Assembly: GCA_945860545.1 (NCBI GenBank)
Contig: CAMAQM010000010.1
Span: 1 to 58,116 of the forward strand
DNA: 58,116 bases
Origin: Bifidobacterium breve
GTDB lineage: Bacteria; Actinomycetota; Acidimicrobiia; Acidimicrobiales; Acidimicrobilacustridaceae
Direction of reading: 5' to 3'
The notes beneath the pieces were generated by a model. It did no database searches. It was not told the origin of the DNA and was given only the letters and a program-made list of their open reading frames with translations. Of this stretch, positions 8,122 through 16,900 are shown in pieces (position 1 is the first letter of the stretch; each line of letters opens with the position of its first letter). The translations under genes and the position numbers were made by a program.

Positions 8122-9764
8122 CGACGTCGCCGGGCGCCAGCGCGCCCGTGGAGCGAGATGTGCCCGACGCCGTGTGGCCGGTTCCGCGTGCTGTGGTGCT
8201 GATCACGCTGCTGTTGGCGTTTTTGCTCGTCGGTCGAGAACTCGTTGCGGGGGTGTGGTCGTCAGACGACGAGGTCGTTCACGTCGATCTCGTCCGGGCG
8301 GTTGCTGACCAGCGTGGTTTCCCCCACATTGATGACCGGTTCATCGAGGCCAGTGTGTGGGCGTCGTACAACTTGGTGGGCGCTGACTGGTCGACACGGG
8401 TGCGCATGCTCGCCGACGATGCGCCCGCGTGGGATGCACGTCCGGGCTGGTCCGATCTTGGCCCGGGAGGGTTCACCGGCGGCCGGAACTGGATGACCCA
8501 GCACCCGCCCCTTTACTACGTGCTGGTGGCGGCCGGCACGGAACTGGTGGGGGTGGTGACCCCCGGGGAGGACATCGGCAGTTTCAGCCAGGAACTGGCG
8601 GTGATGCGCGTCCTGAGCATGCTGTTCATGTTGCCGTTGCCGTGGTTGGCGTGGGCAACAGCCCGTCGTCTCCGCCTCGGTGGCACGGTGTCGCTCGTGG
8701 CGGCCTGCTTGCCGCTCGCCATGCCCCGGGTGGTGACCACCGGCGCGCAGATCAACAACGACACCTTGTTGGCGTTGGGTCTCGGAGTGGTGACGTACCT
8801 GTTGGCGCGCGTGGTGACCGGTGATCGTTCCCGCAGGACGGCTGTCGCCATTGCGGTGGTCGGATCAGCGGTGGTGCTCACGAAAGCGTTCGGGTGGTTC
8901 GTCCCGCTGTGGATTCCGCTCGGCTACCTCGTCGCTGGCTGGTTCGGCGGTCGTCGCTGGCGTGAGTGGCTGACCCCCGCCGCTTTGGCGACCGTGCCGC
9001 CCGTGTTGGTGTTGGGGGCCTGGGTCGGACGGAACCTGGCGTTGTTCGGACGCGTCCAACCGCGCATCACCGGGATATCTCAGCCTGCGGCCGAGGGGTT
9101 CGTGCCCGACTCGTTGGATTGGGTGAACCAGGCGATTCGGGAGTTCGGGACGACGCTATGGGCGCCGATCCGGCCCTGGTGGTTGTTGGGACCACTCGCC
9201 GTCGTTGCGGTGGCCGCGCTCGTGGTCGGTGTGGTGGGCGCCCGGGGTCGTGCGCGCATGGGTCGCCTCACGGTCCTGATCCCGTTGGCGGCACTCACCG
9301 CAGTGATGCTCGTGTCCTCGTGGTCCGCCTACCGCTACAGCGGAAGGTTGCTGGGGGTCAACGCTCGTTACCTGCTCGGTTCGGTGGTTGGGGTCGCAGC
9401 GGTCGTGGCTGCGGGTCTCGGGACGGTCGTGCGGCACCAAGCGGTGCGACGGTGGCTGCCCGCTGTGGTGCTCGCCGTCGCCCTCGCCGTACAGGTCGCC
9501 GGGGCCGTGACGTCGGTGGGGCGCCTGTACGGTACGCCTGAAGAGTCCTTCCCCGAACGTCTCGACGACCTTGTGGCGTGGGCGTCGTGGCCGGCGTGGG
9601 TGCTCGTCATCGTGTTCATCGGTGCGGCTGCGGTCGCCGTGGCGTGTTTCGCCTCGCTGGCGGGTGAGGCTCGCCGTGTGGACCCCGGGCGTGCAACGCT
9701 TGGGGTCGACGACCCCGACCATCCGGGTGCGGTGGCCCACGCCACCGCCACTGAGGGCCCATGA
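8118..9764 (+). CDS. Multi-pass membrane glycosyltransferase (GT-C fold, DUF2142/GT39-like)
   Basis: A 548-residue polytopic protein with about 11 predicted helices. GTG 8118 overlaps the previous stop by four bases (GTGA). An acidic pair in the first exoplasmic loop ('SSDDEVVHVDLVRA'), 'TQHPPLYYVLV' and 'GAQINNDTLLALGLGVVTYLL' match the pattern of GT-C enzymes that use polyprenyl-phosphate sugars (ArnT/PMT/DUF2142 type). It would transfer a sugar from a lipid carrier on the outer face of the membrane. The next gene, a polyprenyl-phosphate-sugar-synthase-like GT2 protein, could supply that donor. The ATGA overlap with it strengthens the functional link. Donor and acceptor are unknown. Confidence 0.75.
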   Translation: MTTSPGASAPVERDVPDAVWPVPRAVVLITLLLAFLLVGRELVAGVWSSDDEVVHVDLVRAVADQRGFPHIDDRFIEASVWASYNLVGADWSTRVRMLADDAPAWDARPGWSDLGPGGFTGGRNWMTQHPPLYYVLVAAGTELVGVVTPGEDIGSFSQELAVMRVLSMLFMLPLPWLAWATARRLRLGGTVSLVAACLPLAMPRVVTTGAQINNDTLLALGLGVVTYLLARVVTGDRSRRTAVAIAVVGSAVVLTKAFGWFVPLWIPLGYLVAGWFGGRRWREWLTPAALATVPPVLVLGAWVGRNLALFGRVQPRITGISQPAAEGFVPDSLDWVNQAIREFGTTLWAPIRPWWLLGPLAVVAVAALVVGVVGARGRARMGRLTVLIPLAALTAVMLVSSWSAYRYSGRLLGVNARYLLGSVVGVAAVVAAGLGTVVRHQAVRRWLPAVVLAVALAVQVAGAVTSVGRLYGTPEESFPERLDDLVAWASWPAWVLVIVFIGAAAVAVACFASLAGEARRVDPGRATLGVDDPDHPGAVAHATATEGP

Positions 9765-10801
9765 CCAAACTCATCATTCAGATTCCGTGCTGGAACGAGG
9801 AGGGGCAACTCCCCGTGACGCTGGATGCCCTGCCTCGTGCGTTGCCGGGAATCGATGTCGTCGAATGGCTGATCATCGACGATGGCTCCACCGACGACAC
9901 GATTGAGGTGGCGCGGTCACTGGGCGTGGACCACGTGGTGCGGCTCACCAATCACAAAGGGCTTGCCCACGCCTTCCAGGCCGGCATCGACGCCTGTTTG
10001 AAGCTTGGTGCCGACGTCATCGTCAACACTGATGCGGACAACCAGTACTGCGCCGACGACATCGGCGCGCTGGTTGCCCCGGTGCTTGCGGGGACCGCTG
10101 ACATGGTGGTCGGGGACCGGCACGTGGATGACATCGCCCATTTCTCATGGATGAAGAAGCGTCTGCAGCATCTCGGAAGCTGGGTGGCCCGTGGGGTTTC
10201 GCGCACCGCAGTGGCTGACGCCACCTCGGGGTTCCGTGCCTACAGTCGCCAAGCCGCTCAGGCGTTGACCGTGGTGACCTCGTTCACTTACACGCTCGAG
10301 ACCCTCATCCAGGCGGGTCGGTCCGACCTCGCCGTGGTGGACGTCCGGGTGCGCACCAACCCCGAAGTGCTGCGCGAGTCCCGGCTGTTCGGTTCGACGT
10401 GGGGGTATGTGCGACGCAACTCGCTGTCGATGGTCCGGATCTACACGACGTATCGGCCGTTGCGTGTGTTCAGCATCCTCGCCGCCGTTCTCGCCGTCGG
10501 AGGTCTGGCAGCGTGGTCCCCGTTCCTGTTCGACTGGATCGTGCGGGGTGACCGTTCCGGTCGTCTGCAGTCCGTCATCCTTGGAGCGGTGCTCATCATT
10601 GCGTCGTTGCAGGTGTTCGCCCTCGGGGTCATCGCCGACCTCATCGCCACGCAGCGCACCCTTGCCCAACGCACGCTCGAACGGGTGCGAGGCATCGAAC
10701 TTCGGGTGGGTGTCCCACCGGCGCACTATGAACCGGGCCAGCCCGGTTCACTCAACGAGCCGGTCGAGGGCCTCGACGTGCACTCCGGCGAGCGGACGTA
10801 A
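9761..10801 (+). CDS. GT2 family glycosyltransferase (dolichyl/polyprenyl-phosphate sugar synthase-like)
   Basis: A 346-residue protein. The N-terminal GT-A domain shows 'IIQIPCWNEEGQLPVTLDAL', 'WLIIDDGSTDDT' (38-47) and the metal-binding 'NTDADNQY' (D91-A-D93). Two C-terminal membrane helices lie near 235-290. This is the DPM1/GtrB-like layout: transfer of a nucleotide-activated sugar to polyprenyl phosphate on the cytoplasmic face. ATG 9761 overlaps the preceding stop (ATGA). It is the last gene of the three-gene operon. Its final 54 bases overlap the 3' end of the convergent pyruvyl transferase gene, an unusually long antisense overlap of two coding regions. Confidence 0.88.
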   Translation: MTKLIIQIPCWNEEGQLPVTLDALPRALPGIDVVEWLIIDDGSTDDTIEVARSLGVDHVVRLTNHKGLAHAFQAGIDACLKLGADVIVNTDADNQYCADDIGALVAPVLAGTADMVVGDRHVDDIAHFSWMKKRLQHLGSWVARGVSRTAVADATSGFRAYSRQAAQALTVVTSFTYTLETLIQAGRSDLAVVDVRVRTNPEVLRESRLFGSTWGYVRRNSLSMVRIYTTYRPLRVFSILAAVLAVGGLAAWSPFLFDWIVRGDRSGRLQSVILGAVLIIASLQVFALGVIADLIATQRTLAQRTLERVRGIELRVGVPPAHYEPGQPGSLNEPVEGLDVHSGERT

Positions 10802-11833
10802 CCGGTCGCGGGCCTCGACCACAGCCGGGCCCGAATGCTCGACCTGCGCGGCGGCACCGGCAAGGTCGCCGTACCCGGTGGGGTTGTCGGGAACGAGCAC
10901 GGCTCCCGAACCGACCTGGGAGGCGAGGTTCGTCACCTTGTCGGCGTAGCCGATGAGGACCATGGGTCGCCCGGCGAGCAGCGCAGCGATGCCGGCGTGG
11001 TAACGCATGGCCACGACGAGGCGCGCTGAGGCGATCTCGTCGACGACGGTGCGGAGGTCGGGGACCACCACCTCGGCAGGGGTGTCCATGGCGGCGGCCA
11101 CCGCCTCAGAGAATGGAGCGTCGCGGCCGGCGTCCATGGTGACCAGGCGAATGGGTGCACCCAGTTGTTCGGCGACGTTGTCGAGGCCGCCGGCGAGCGC
11201 AGCGATCCGGCTCGGGTCCATCGAGTCGGCGGGGAGATGACGCAACGGGATGAGGTGGCCGCGCTCGGCGTGAGGGCGCAGGCACACGGCGATGTGGTCG
11301 GCGGGCGGTCGGTCCGCTGGCGGGTCACGGCGGAGCACCAGGTCGGCACCCACGAGGACGTTGTGACGCACCCCGCATGCCGCCAGCAGTTCGGCTGAGG
11401 CCTGGTCCCGAACGGCAACGGCGCGACATCGCCGCAGCGCTGCACCGGTGAGTCGGCGGCTGCCCCACCGGCGCAGCGGCCCGATGCCCAGTCCCACCCC
11501 GACGACCGGGATGTGTCGGATCATTGCCTGCGGTACCCGGGCCAGGTGCCACGGCAGACTTGTGGGACCGGTCTGGTCCTGGATGATGGTGCCGGGTCCA
11601 ACGATGAGCCCGTCAGCGGAACCAAGGGCCCGCCACAGTGCGCGCAGGTCGCCGAGTCCGATCGCCTCGGTGTCATGAAGCGTCTCGGTGATCGCCGGGC
11701 GGCGCGAGACCACCGTGGCGTGAAGGCCCTTGATCCTGAGTTCGTCGAGCAGGACCGAAAGGAGCAACTCGTCACCGAGATTGTCGGTGCCGGACCAACC
11801 CGCCACCACCACGTGCCGTCCGGGTCTGCTCAC
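10748..11833 (-). CDS. Polysaccharide pyruvyl transferase family protein (CsaB-like)
   Basis: A 361-residue protein. It starts 'VVVAGWSGTDNLGDELLLSVLLDELR' and has 'DGLIVGPGTIIQDQTG', 'VGVGLGIGPL', 'AVAVRDQASAELL' and 'ARLVVAMRYHAGIAALLAGRPMVLIGYADKV'. These are the signatures of the polysaccharide pyruvyl transferase family (PF04230). CsaB adds a ketal pyruvate from PEP to a wall-polymer sugar, creating the site that SLH domains bind. Four SLH proteins are encoded within 7 kb on either side, so the same role is likely here, though not proven. GTG 11833 follows TAAGGT (11845-11840) by 6 nt, so it is leaderless. It is convergent with, and overlaps, the GT2 gene. Confidence 0.85.
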   Translation of the reverse strand: MSRPGRHVVVAGWSGTDNLGDELLLSVLLDELRIKGLHATVVSRRPAITETLHDTEAIGLGDLRALWRALGSADGLIVGPGTIIQDQTGPTSLPWHLARVPQAMIRHIPVVGVGLGIGPLRRWGSRRLTGAALRRCRAVAVRDQASAELLAACGVRHNVLVGADLVLRRDPPADRPPADHIAVCLRPHAERGHLIPLRHLPADSMDPSRIAALAGGLDNVAEQLGAPIRLVTMDAGRDAPFSEAVAAAMDTPAEVVVPDLRTVVDEIASARLVVAMRYHAGIAALLAGRPMVLIGYADKVTNLASQVGSGAVLVPDNPTGYGDLAGAAAQVEHSGPAVVEARDRLRPLAGVHVEALDRLVE

Positions 11834-11839
11834 GAGGCG

Positions 11840-11845
11840 ACCTTA
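11840..11845 (-). promoter_or_regulatory. -10 box of the csaB-like gene (leaderless)
   Basis: TAAGGT on the minus strand, 6 nt before GTG 11833. Confidence 0.5.
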
Positions 11846-11922
11846 CCCGGGGCGATGCCACCCCACGAGGGGAGGCTGCTAGGTTTCGTCCGTCACAGGG
11901 TCCGATGCGCCGGGGGGAATCG

Positions 11923-13908
11923 ATGGTGGTCAACGTCAGTCGGAATCGTGGTTGGCGTCGCCTCGTTGCCGTTGTTGCGGCACTGGCCGTCGTGGCACCG
12001 GTGTTCGCAGTGGGCACCGCAACGGCAGGGGCCGACCCCGACCCCGTTGAGACGTTCGTCGTCGGTGCCGCCACCCGTTCGATCGACCCGACGGTGAGCG
12101 AGTTGTCGGCTGGGGTGTACCTCGGAGGTTTCGGCATCGGGGCGCGACCGGGTCGTCGGGCCACCGGGGTCACCGCAGGCGAGAACCTTTCGGCCCGGGC
12201 GCTCGTCGTGCGGTACCTCGACCAGACGATGGTGCTCGTCTCCGTCGACGTCGTGGGGATGGGCAACCTCTGGATGCGCAAGATCCGCGACGGCATCGCA
12301 GCGGCCACCGGGATCAGTGCCCGAGCCATCATGGTCAACGTCAACCACTCCCACTCAAGCCCCGACATGCAGGGCCTGTGGGGAGGGGTTCCTGTGGCCT
12401 ACCGGAATCGCATCGTGTCCCAGACGGTGGGTGCCGTGACCGATGCGATCGCCGCCGAGGCGCCCGCCGAGCTCCGCGTGGCGTCGGTGGAGGTCACCGA
12501 TCTGCACAACAACCGTCGCGGCGAATCCAACCGGGACGACACGATGTCGGTGATGCAGTTCCGCCGGGTGTCGGACTCTTCGGGGATCGCCACCCTCGTG
12601 AACTTCGGTTTGCACCCCACGTTGCTCGGTGGTGAGAACCTGCAGTTGTCCAACGAGTTCGTCGGGCCGACGGTGTCCGCCCTCGAGTCGGCCGGCGGCG
12701 GGGTAGGCCTGTTCGTCAACGGCACCCTCGGTGACCTCTCGCCCCGTGCTCCTGAGGGGTCGGGACGTGCCACCGTCCGACTCGGTGGTGCGCTTGCGGC
12801 GCGGGCGCTCACCGCGCTCGAGTCCGCTGAGGTGGTGCCCCCGGGCATGGCCATGTCGGTGAAGTCGGCCACGTTCGTCCTTGGTGACGGTTCGCTGTTG
12901 CTCGTCCCCGTCGCCAACCCTGATCTGGCGTTGGCAGCGCTCGGCATTGACCTGCGCGCCTACTACGACTTCACCTCGACGGGCACCGAGTATCGGGTGG
13001 TGGCCACCACCACGGTGGTGCGCCTCGGCACCAACGATGATTACGTCTCGATCGCCACGTTCCCCGGTGAGCCGCTGAGCAGTCTCGGCGAGGACGTTCG
13101 TGAGGTGGTCGGAGGCAAGGCGCAGTTCCTGTTCGCCCTGACCAACGACTCACTCGGGTACTTGTTGCCTGCCGATGAGTGGCGACCCCAGGGATCCCCC
13201 GACCCGCCCGGCCGTTACGAGGAGACCATCTCGCTTGAACGTCTGGCGGGCGAAAAGATCCGCACTGCGATCAGCCAGGCTGCCGGGTCGATCACCCCGA
13301 TCCCCATGGTGGACTTCGTCGACGTGCCCGCCGGCGCCTCCTATGACCAAGGCGTCGACTGGTTGCGCTACCAGCAGATCACCCAGGGGTCGGGGGCGCG
13401 CACGTACTCGCCCGATCGGTCGGTGAAGCGGTCCGAGATGGCGCTGTTCCTCTACCGGCTCATGGGGCGGCCCGAGGTTGCTGACCCGGGGTCACGTTGT
13501 GGGTTCACCGACCTTCCGCTGAACGCCGGCGCAGAGTTGCTCCAGGCGGTGTGTTGGCTCAAGGCCGAGGAGATCACCATCGGGCTCGGTGGCGACCGGT
13601 CGCGATTCGGCCCGGACGGTGTGGTGGACCGGTCGCAGATGGCGTTGTTCATGCACCGCATGGCCCATGACGCCTGGCCACCGGAGCGGTGCGGGTTCAC
13701 CGACATCGGCCCGGCGGCGAGCAATGAGTTGATCAGCGCCACCTGTTGGCTCAAGGAGTACGGGATCACCCGGGGCACGAATCAGGCGGGCACGCTCTAC
13801 GCCCCGACCCAACCGGTCACCCGGGGGCAGATGGCGAGTTTCCTGTTCCGCTTGGGAACCAACCTCGAGCCGTGGTTGAAGGCTGCGCCCCCGCTGCTCG
13901 TGCGGTGA
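11923..13908 (+). CDS. Exported neutral ceramidase-like hydrolase with three C-terminal SLH repeats
   Basis: A 661-residue protein. ATG 11923 is chosen for the GGGGGGA ribosome site just upstream; ATG 11905 is in frame but poorly placed. A TAGGTT box at 11880-11885 suggests a short leader. After the signal peptide (about 1-36) comes a domain of roughly 420 residues beginning 'VVGAATRSIDPTVSEL..GVYLGGFG'. It contains 'MVNVNHSHSSPDMQG' and 'VNFGLHPTLLGGENLQLSNEFVG', as in the neutral/alkaline ceramidase N-terminal domain (PF04734), a zinc amidase fold. True ceramidase activity is uncertain because related proteins have other amide substrates. SLH repeats lie at about 464-516, 525-583 and 589-646, so the enzyme is held at the surface by its C-terminus. 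The next two genes carry SLH at the N-terminus instead. Confidence 0.85.
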   Translation: MVVNVSRNRGWRRLVAVVAALAVVAPVFAVGTATAGADPDPVETFVVGAATRSIDPTVSELSAGVYLGGFGIGARPGRRATGVTAGENLSARALVVRYLDQTMVLVSVDVVGMGNLWMRKIRDGIAAATGISARAIMVNVNHSHSSPDMQGLWGGVPVAYRNRIVSQTVGAVTDAIAAEAPAELRVASVEVTDLHNNRRGESNRDDTMSVMQFRRVSDSSGIATLVNFGLHPTLLGGENLQLSNEFVGPTVSALESAGGGVGLFVNGTLGDLSPRAPEGSGRATVRLGGALAARALTALESAEVVPPGMAMSVKSATFVLGDGSLLLVPVANPDLALAALGIDLRAYYDFTSTGTEYRVVATTTVVRLGTNDDYVSIATFPGEPLSSLGEDVREVVGGKAQFLFALTNDSLGYLLPADEWRPQGSPDPPGRYEETISLERLAGEKIRTAISQAAGSITPIPMVDFVDVPAGASYDQGVDWLRYQQITQGSGARTYSPDRSVKRSEMALFLYRLMGRPEVADPGSRCGFTDLPLNAGAELLQAVCWLKAEEITIGLGGDRSRFGPDGVVDRSQMALFMHRMAHDAWPPERCGFTDIGPAASNELISATCWLKEYGITRGTNQAGTLYAPTQPVTRGQMASFLFRLGTNLEPWLKAAPPLLVR

Positions 13909-14020
13909 ACCGGGCCGTTGCGTCACCAGGGTGTGGAATCGTCGGGATCTGTCGGGGGCGCGTACCGGTCGGCCCCGACAAGGGACTACTGTGCCTCAGT
14001 TCACTGATTCAGGGGGGAAA

Positions 14021-16852
14021 ATGAACAGGTTCACTCGGGTTCTGACCGCTTCGGTGGCCACTGCGGCCATTGCTGCATCACTGCTGGTTCCTGCCACCGC
14101 CACCGCCCAGACCCCGGCGGCGGCCCCTGAGCCCATCGCGACGCCCCAAGGTACGGCGACGACGGTACCGGACGGGTTCCGGGATGTTCCGGGGACCGGG
14201 CCGAACGCCCAGGCGGCGTCCTGGTTGAAGCAGCAGGGTGTCAGCAATGGTGCGGGTGGGCCGGGTCTGTTCTCGCCCAACGCCACGGTGCGTCGTGCCG
14301 ACATGGCCCGTTTCCTCTACCGCTTGATGGGGAGTCCCCAGAGAATTGTGACACCGTGTGGCTTCACCGATCTCGGTGCCTCGCCGGATTCGGAGCTGTT
14401 GACGGCGACCTGTTGGTTGAAGGAGACCGGGATCACCGTTGGGGTGAACAACAACCCCGCCACCTTCGGTCCCAACAACCTCGTCACCCGTTCCCAGATG
14501 GCGCTGTTCATGTTCCGCATGGCCAGCGAGTCCGGTGTCGGTGATGACGTGTGTGGGTTCACCGACCTTGGGAGTAACCCGAGTCTCGAGCTGCGTGAGG
14601 CCACCTGCTGGTTGAAGGAGAACGGGGTCACCAAGGGAACCAACCCTGAGGCCACCCGGTTCTCGCCTACGCAGGCGGTGACCCGCGGTCAGATGGCGTT
14701 GTTCCTGTTCCGGCTCGCTGCAGCGCCCAATGCGTGGCTGCCTGCTCGGATCCCAAGCGACCTCTACCCATGCGAGGCGATCAACCCGACGAGTTGTTTG
14801 CTGCCGTTCCCGTCGAACACGTTCACCCGTGTTGACGCCACGACCGATACGGGGTTGCGACTTGACATCTCGCCGACCGCAACGCCGGCCAACAAGGACG
14901 GCAAGCGCATCGATCCGTTCGAGCAGAACCGCAACGACGGGTTCAGCCCCGGTCAGGTGCTGCTCACCTACATCCCGGGTGTAGGCCTTGACCAGTCAGA
15001 CGCTGCACCCATCACCGACATCGGCAAGTCGGTGCTCGACACGTCGCCGGTGCTGGTGATCAACGCGTCACCCGATCACCCCGACTACGGCGACCTCCAT
15101 CCGCACTGGGTGGAGTACGACGATCAGGCAACCTCTGACGCCGACCGGCTGCTGACCATCGTTCCGGCCCGGAACTGGGAGGAGGGGGTGCGCTACATCG
15201 TGGTGGTGCGCGACCTCGTCGCCGAAGGAAGCGCCCCCATTCAGCCGGGTGCCGACTTCCGTGAGATGTTGGCCGGCACCGACTTCGGGGCGCCCTACCT
15301 CGACGAGCGAGGCGAGCGACTCCGGGAGATGTTGGCCGATCCGGTCCTCAATCGTTTCGAAACCTCGGGTGCCATTGCCAACCTGATTGAGGCGTGGGAC
15401 TTCACGGTGGCCAGCGAACGCAACCTGTCTGAACGCATGTTGAAGATCCGCGACGAGGGCCTTGGTCTGTTGTCGGAGGGGCGTCCGGCACCGACGTTCA
15501 ACGTGCCGGTCGACGTTCCCGGTACGCCAGCCAACGAGGATGGTCGCACCCGGGTGACTCGTCCGTGCCCGCTGGACCCGTCGCAGACGTGTACCCGCAC
15601 GGTGGTCGACGGTACGTTCACCGTCCCCAACTACCAAAGCGGCGGAGCGCCGATTCCGGGCTCTGCCGGTGCGCCGTTCAACTGGGGTTCCGATGGCCTG
15701 CCCACCCGTAACACGGCTGTTCCCAACGTCACCGAGAAGTTCCGCTGCGTGTTCCCCAACGACAACGTGGTGTCGGGCGCCAGTCGGGCCAATGTGTCGC
15801 TGTACGGCCACGGGCTGCTCGGGTCGTACCAGGAGCTGAGTGGAACCAGCGACCACCTGACCAAGTTCGCCGATCAGGAGAACACGGTGTTCTGCGCGGC
15901 GAGTTGGGCAGGCTTCTCCCAGAACGACATCGGGAACGCCTTCTCCGCCCTTCAGGACCTCTCCTTGTTCAACGCCATCGCCGATGGCGCCCAGCAGGGC
16001 TTCCTCAACCAGCTCACCCTCGGACGACTGCTCCGTCACCCCAGCGGCTTCGTGGCCAACCGGGCGTTCAAAGCCGGTGGACTGGCTTCGGGTCAGCCGC
16101 TGATCGACAACTCTGAGCTTGGCTACGACGGCAACTCCCAGGGCGGCATCATGGGTGCGGCGTTGACGGCGGTCGCCACCGACTTCACCCGTGCGGTGCT
16201 CGGTGTGCCGGGGATGAACTACTCGATCCTGCTGTACCGCTCGTCAGACTGGTACACGTACGCCAGGATCTTCAACCCCGCCTACCCCAACGAGATTGAC
16301 CGGCTCCAAGCCCTCGGGCTGACCCAGATTCTGTGGGATCGGGCGGAAGGCAACGGGTACGCCCACCACCTCACTGACGACCCCCTCGACGTCGACGGCT
16401 ACAACCCGACGCCGGCCAAGGAGGTCATGTTGCATGTGGCGTGGGCCGACCATCAGGTGGCGATCGTGACGGCCGACAACATGGCCCGCACCGCCGGGAT
16501 CAAGCTGTATGACCCACCCGCGGTCGCCACCGATCGCGCAGCGCTGTTCAGCACCCCCGGATTGGGTGACAACCCCGACGTGGAACCGTTCTGGGACATC
16601 GGTCGCATCACGCCTACCGAAATCACGAACGGTTACGAGGGGTCGGTGTACGTGATGTGGGATTCGGGGAACACGCCTGCCCCGCTCGTGAACCGCGCCC
16701 CCGGCGCGCCTGGCTACCCCGACGTCAAGGGCGATCCCCACGAGAGTCCGCGTCGGGCGCCCGGGTCGGCGCGCCAGCGAGCCGAGTTCCTCTTCGGAGG
16801 CCAGCTCGCCGATGTCTGTGCTCCCGGGCCGTGCATCGCCCCGCCCCGCTGA
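14021..16852 (+). CDS. Exported SLH-domain alpha/beta hydrolase (lipase/esterase-like)
   Basis: A 943-residue protein. ATG 14021 has GGGGGGAAA immediately upstream. A signal peptide (1-30) is followed by three SLH repeats (about 51-104, 110-168, 176-235) with 'VRRADMARFLYRLM', 'VTRSQMALFMFRM' and 'VTRGQMALFLFRL'. The remaining 700 residues begin 'CLLPFPSNTFTRVD' and include 'AWDFTVASERNLSERMLKIRDEGL', 'SLYGHGLLGS' and 'ELGYDGNSQGGIMGAAL'. The last is a nucleophile elbow with S706 as the probable catalytic serine. The layout resembles large secreted lipase-like proteins of proteobacteria (VolA-type). A later His ('HVAWADHQV') could complete the triad. The substrate is unknown. It probably follows its own promoter (TACTGT near 13986). 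Confidence 0.85.
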   Translation: MNRFTRVLTASVATAAIAASLLVPATATAQTPAAAPEPIATPQGTATTVPDGFRDVPGTGPNAQAASWLKQQGVSNGAGGPGLFSPNATVRRADMARFLYRLMGSPQRIVTPCGFTDLGASPDSELLTATCWLKETGITVGVNNNPATFGPNNLVTRSQMALFMFRMASESGVGDDVCGFTDLGSNPSLELREATCWLKENGVTKGTNPEATRFSPTQAVTRGQMALFLFRLAAAPNAWLPARIPSDLYPCEAINPTSCLLPFPSNTFTRVDATTDTGLRLDISPTATPANKDGKRIDPFEQNRNDGFSPGQVLLTYIPGVGLDQSDAAPITDIGKSVLDTSPVLVINASPDHPDYGDLHPHWVEYDDQATSDADRLLTIVPARNWEEGVRYIVVVRDLVAEGSAPIQPGADFREMLAGTDFGAPYLDERGERLREMLADPVLNRFETSGAIANLIEAWDFTVASERNLSERMLKIRDEGLGLLSEGRPAPTFNVPVDVPGTPANEDGRTRVTRPCPLDPSQTCTRTVVDGTFTVPNYQSGGAPIPGSAGAPFNWGSDGLPTRNTAVPNVTEKFRCVFPNDNVVSGASRANVSLYGHGLLGSYQELSGTSDHLTKFADQENTVFCAASWAGFSQNDIGNAFSALQDLSLFNAIADGAQQGFLNQLTLGRLLRHPSGFVANRAFKAGGLASGQPLIDNSELGYDGNSQGGIMGAALTAVATDFTRAVLGVPGMNYSILLYRSSDWYTYARIFNPAYPNEIDRLQALGLTQILWDRAEGNGYAHHLTDDPLDVDGYNPTPAKEVMLHVAWADHQVAIVTADNMARTAGIKLYDPPAVATDRAALFSTPGLGDNPDVEPFWDIGRITPTEITNGYEGSVYVMWDSGNTPAPLVNRAPGAPGYPDVKGDPHESPRRAPGSARQRAEFLFGGQLADVCAPGPCIAPPR

Positions 16853-16900
16853 TTTCAATTTCGATTCCTGACCGAACAACAACCCCTACGGAGATGCTCA

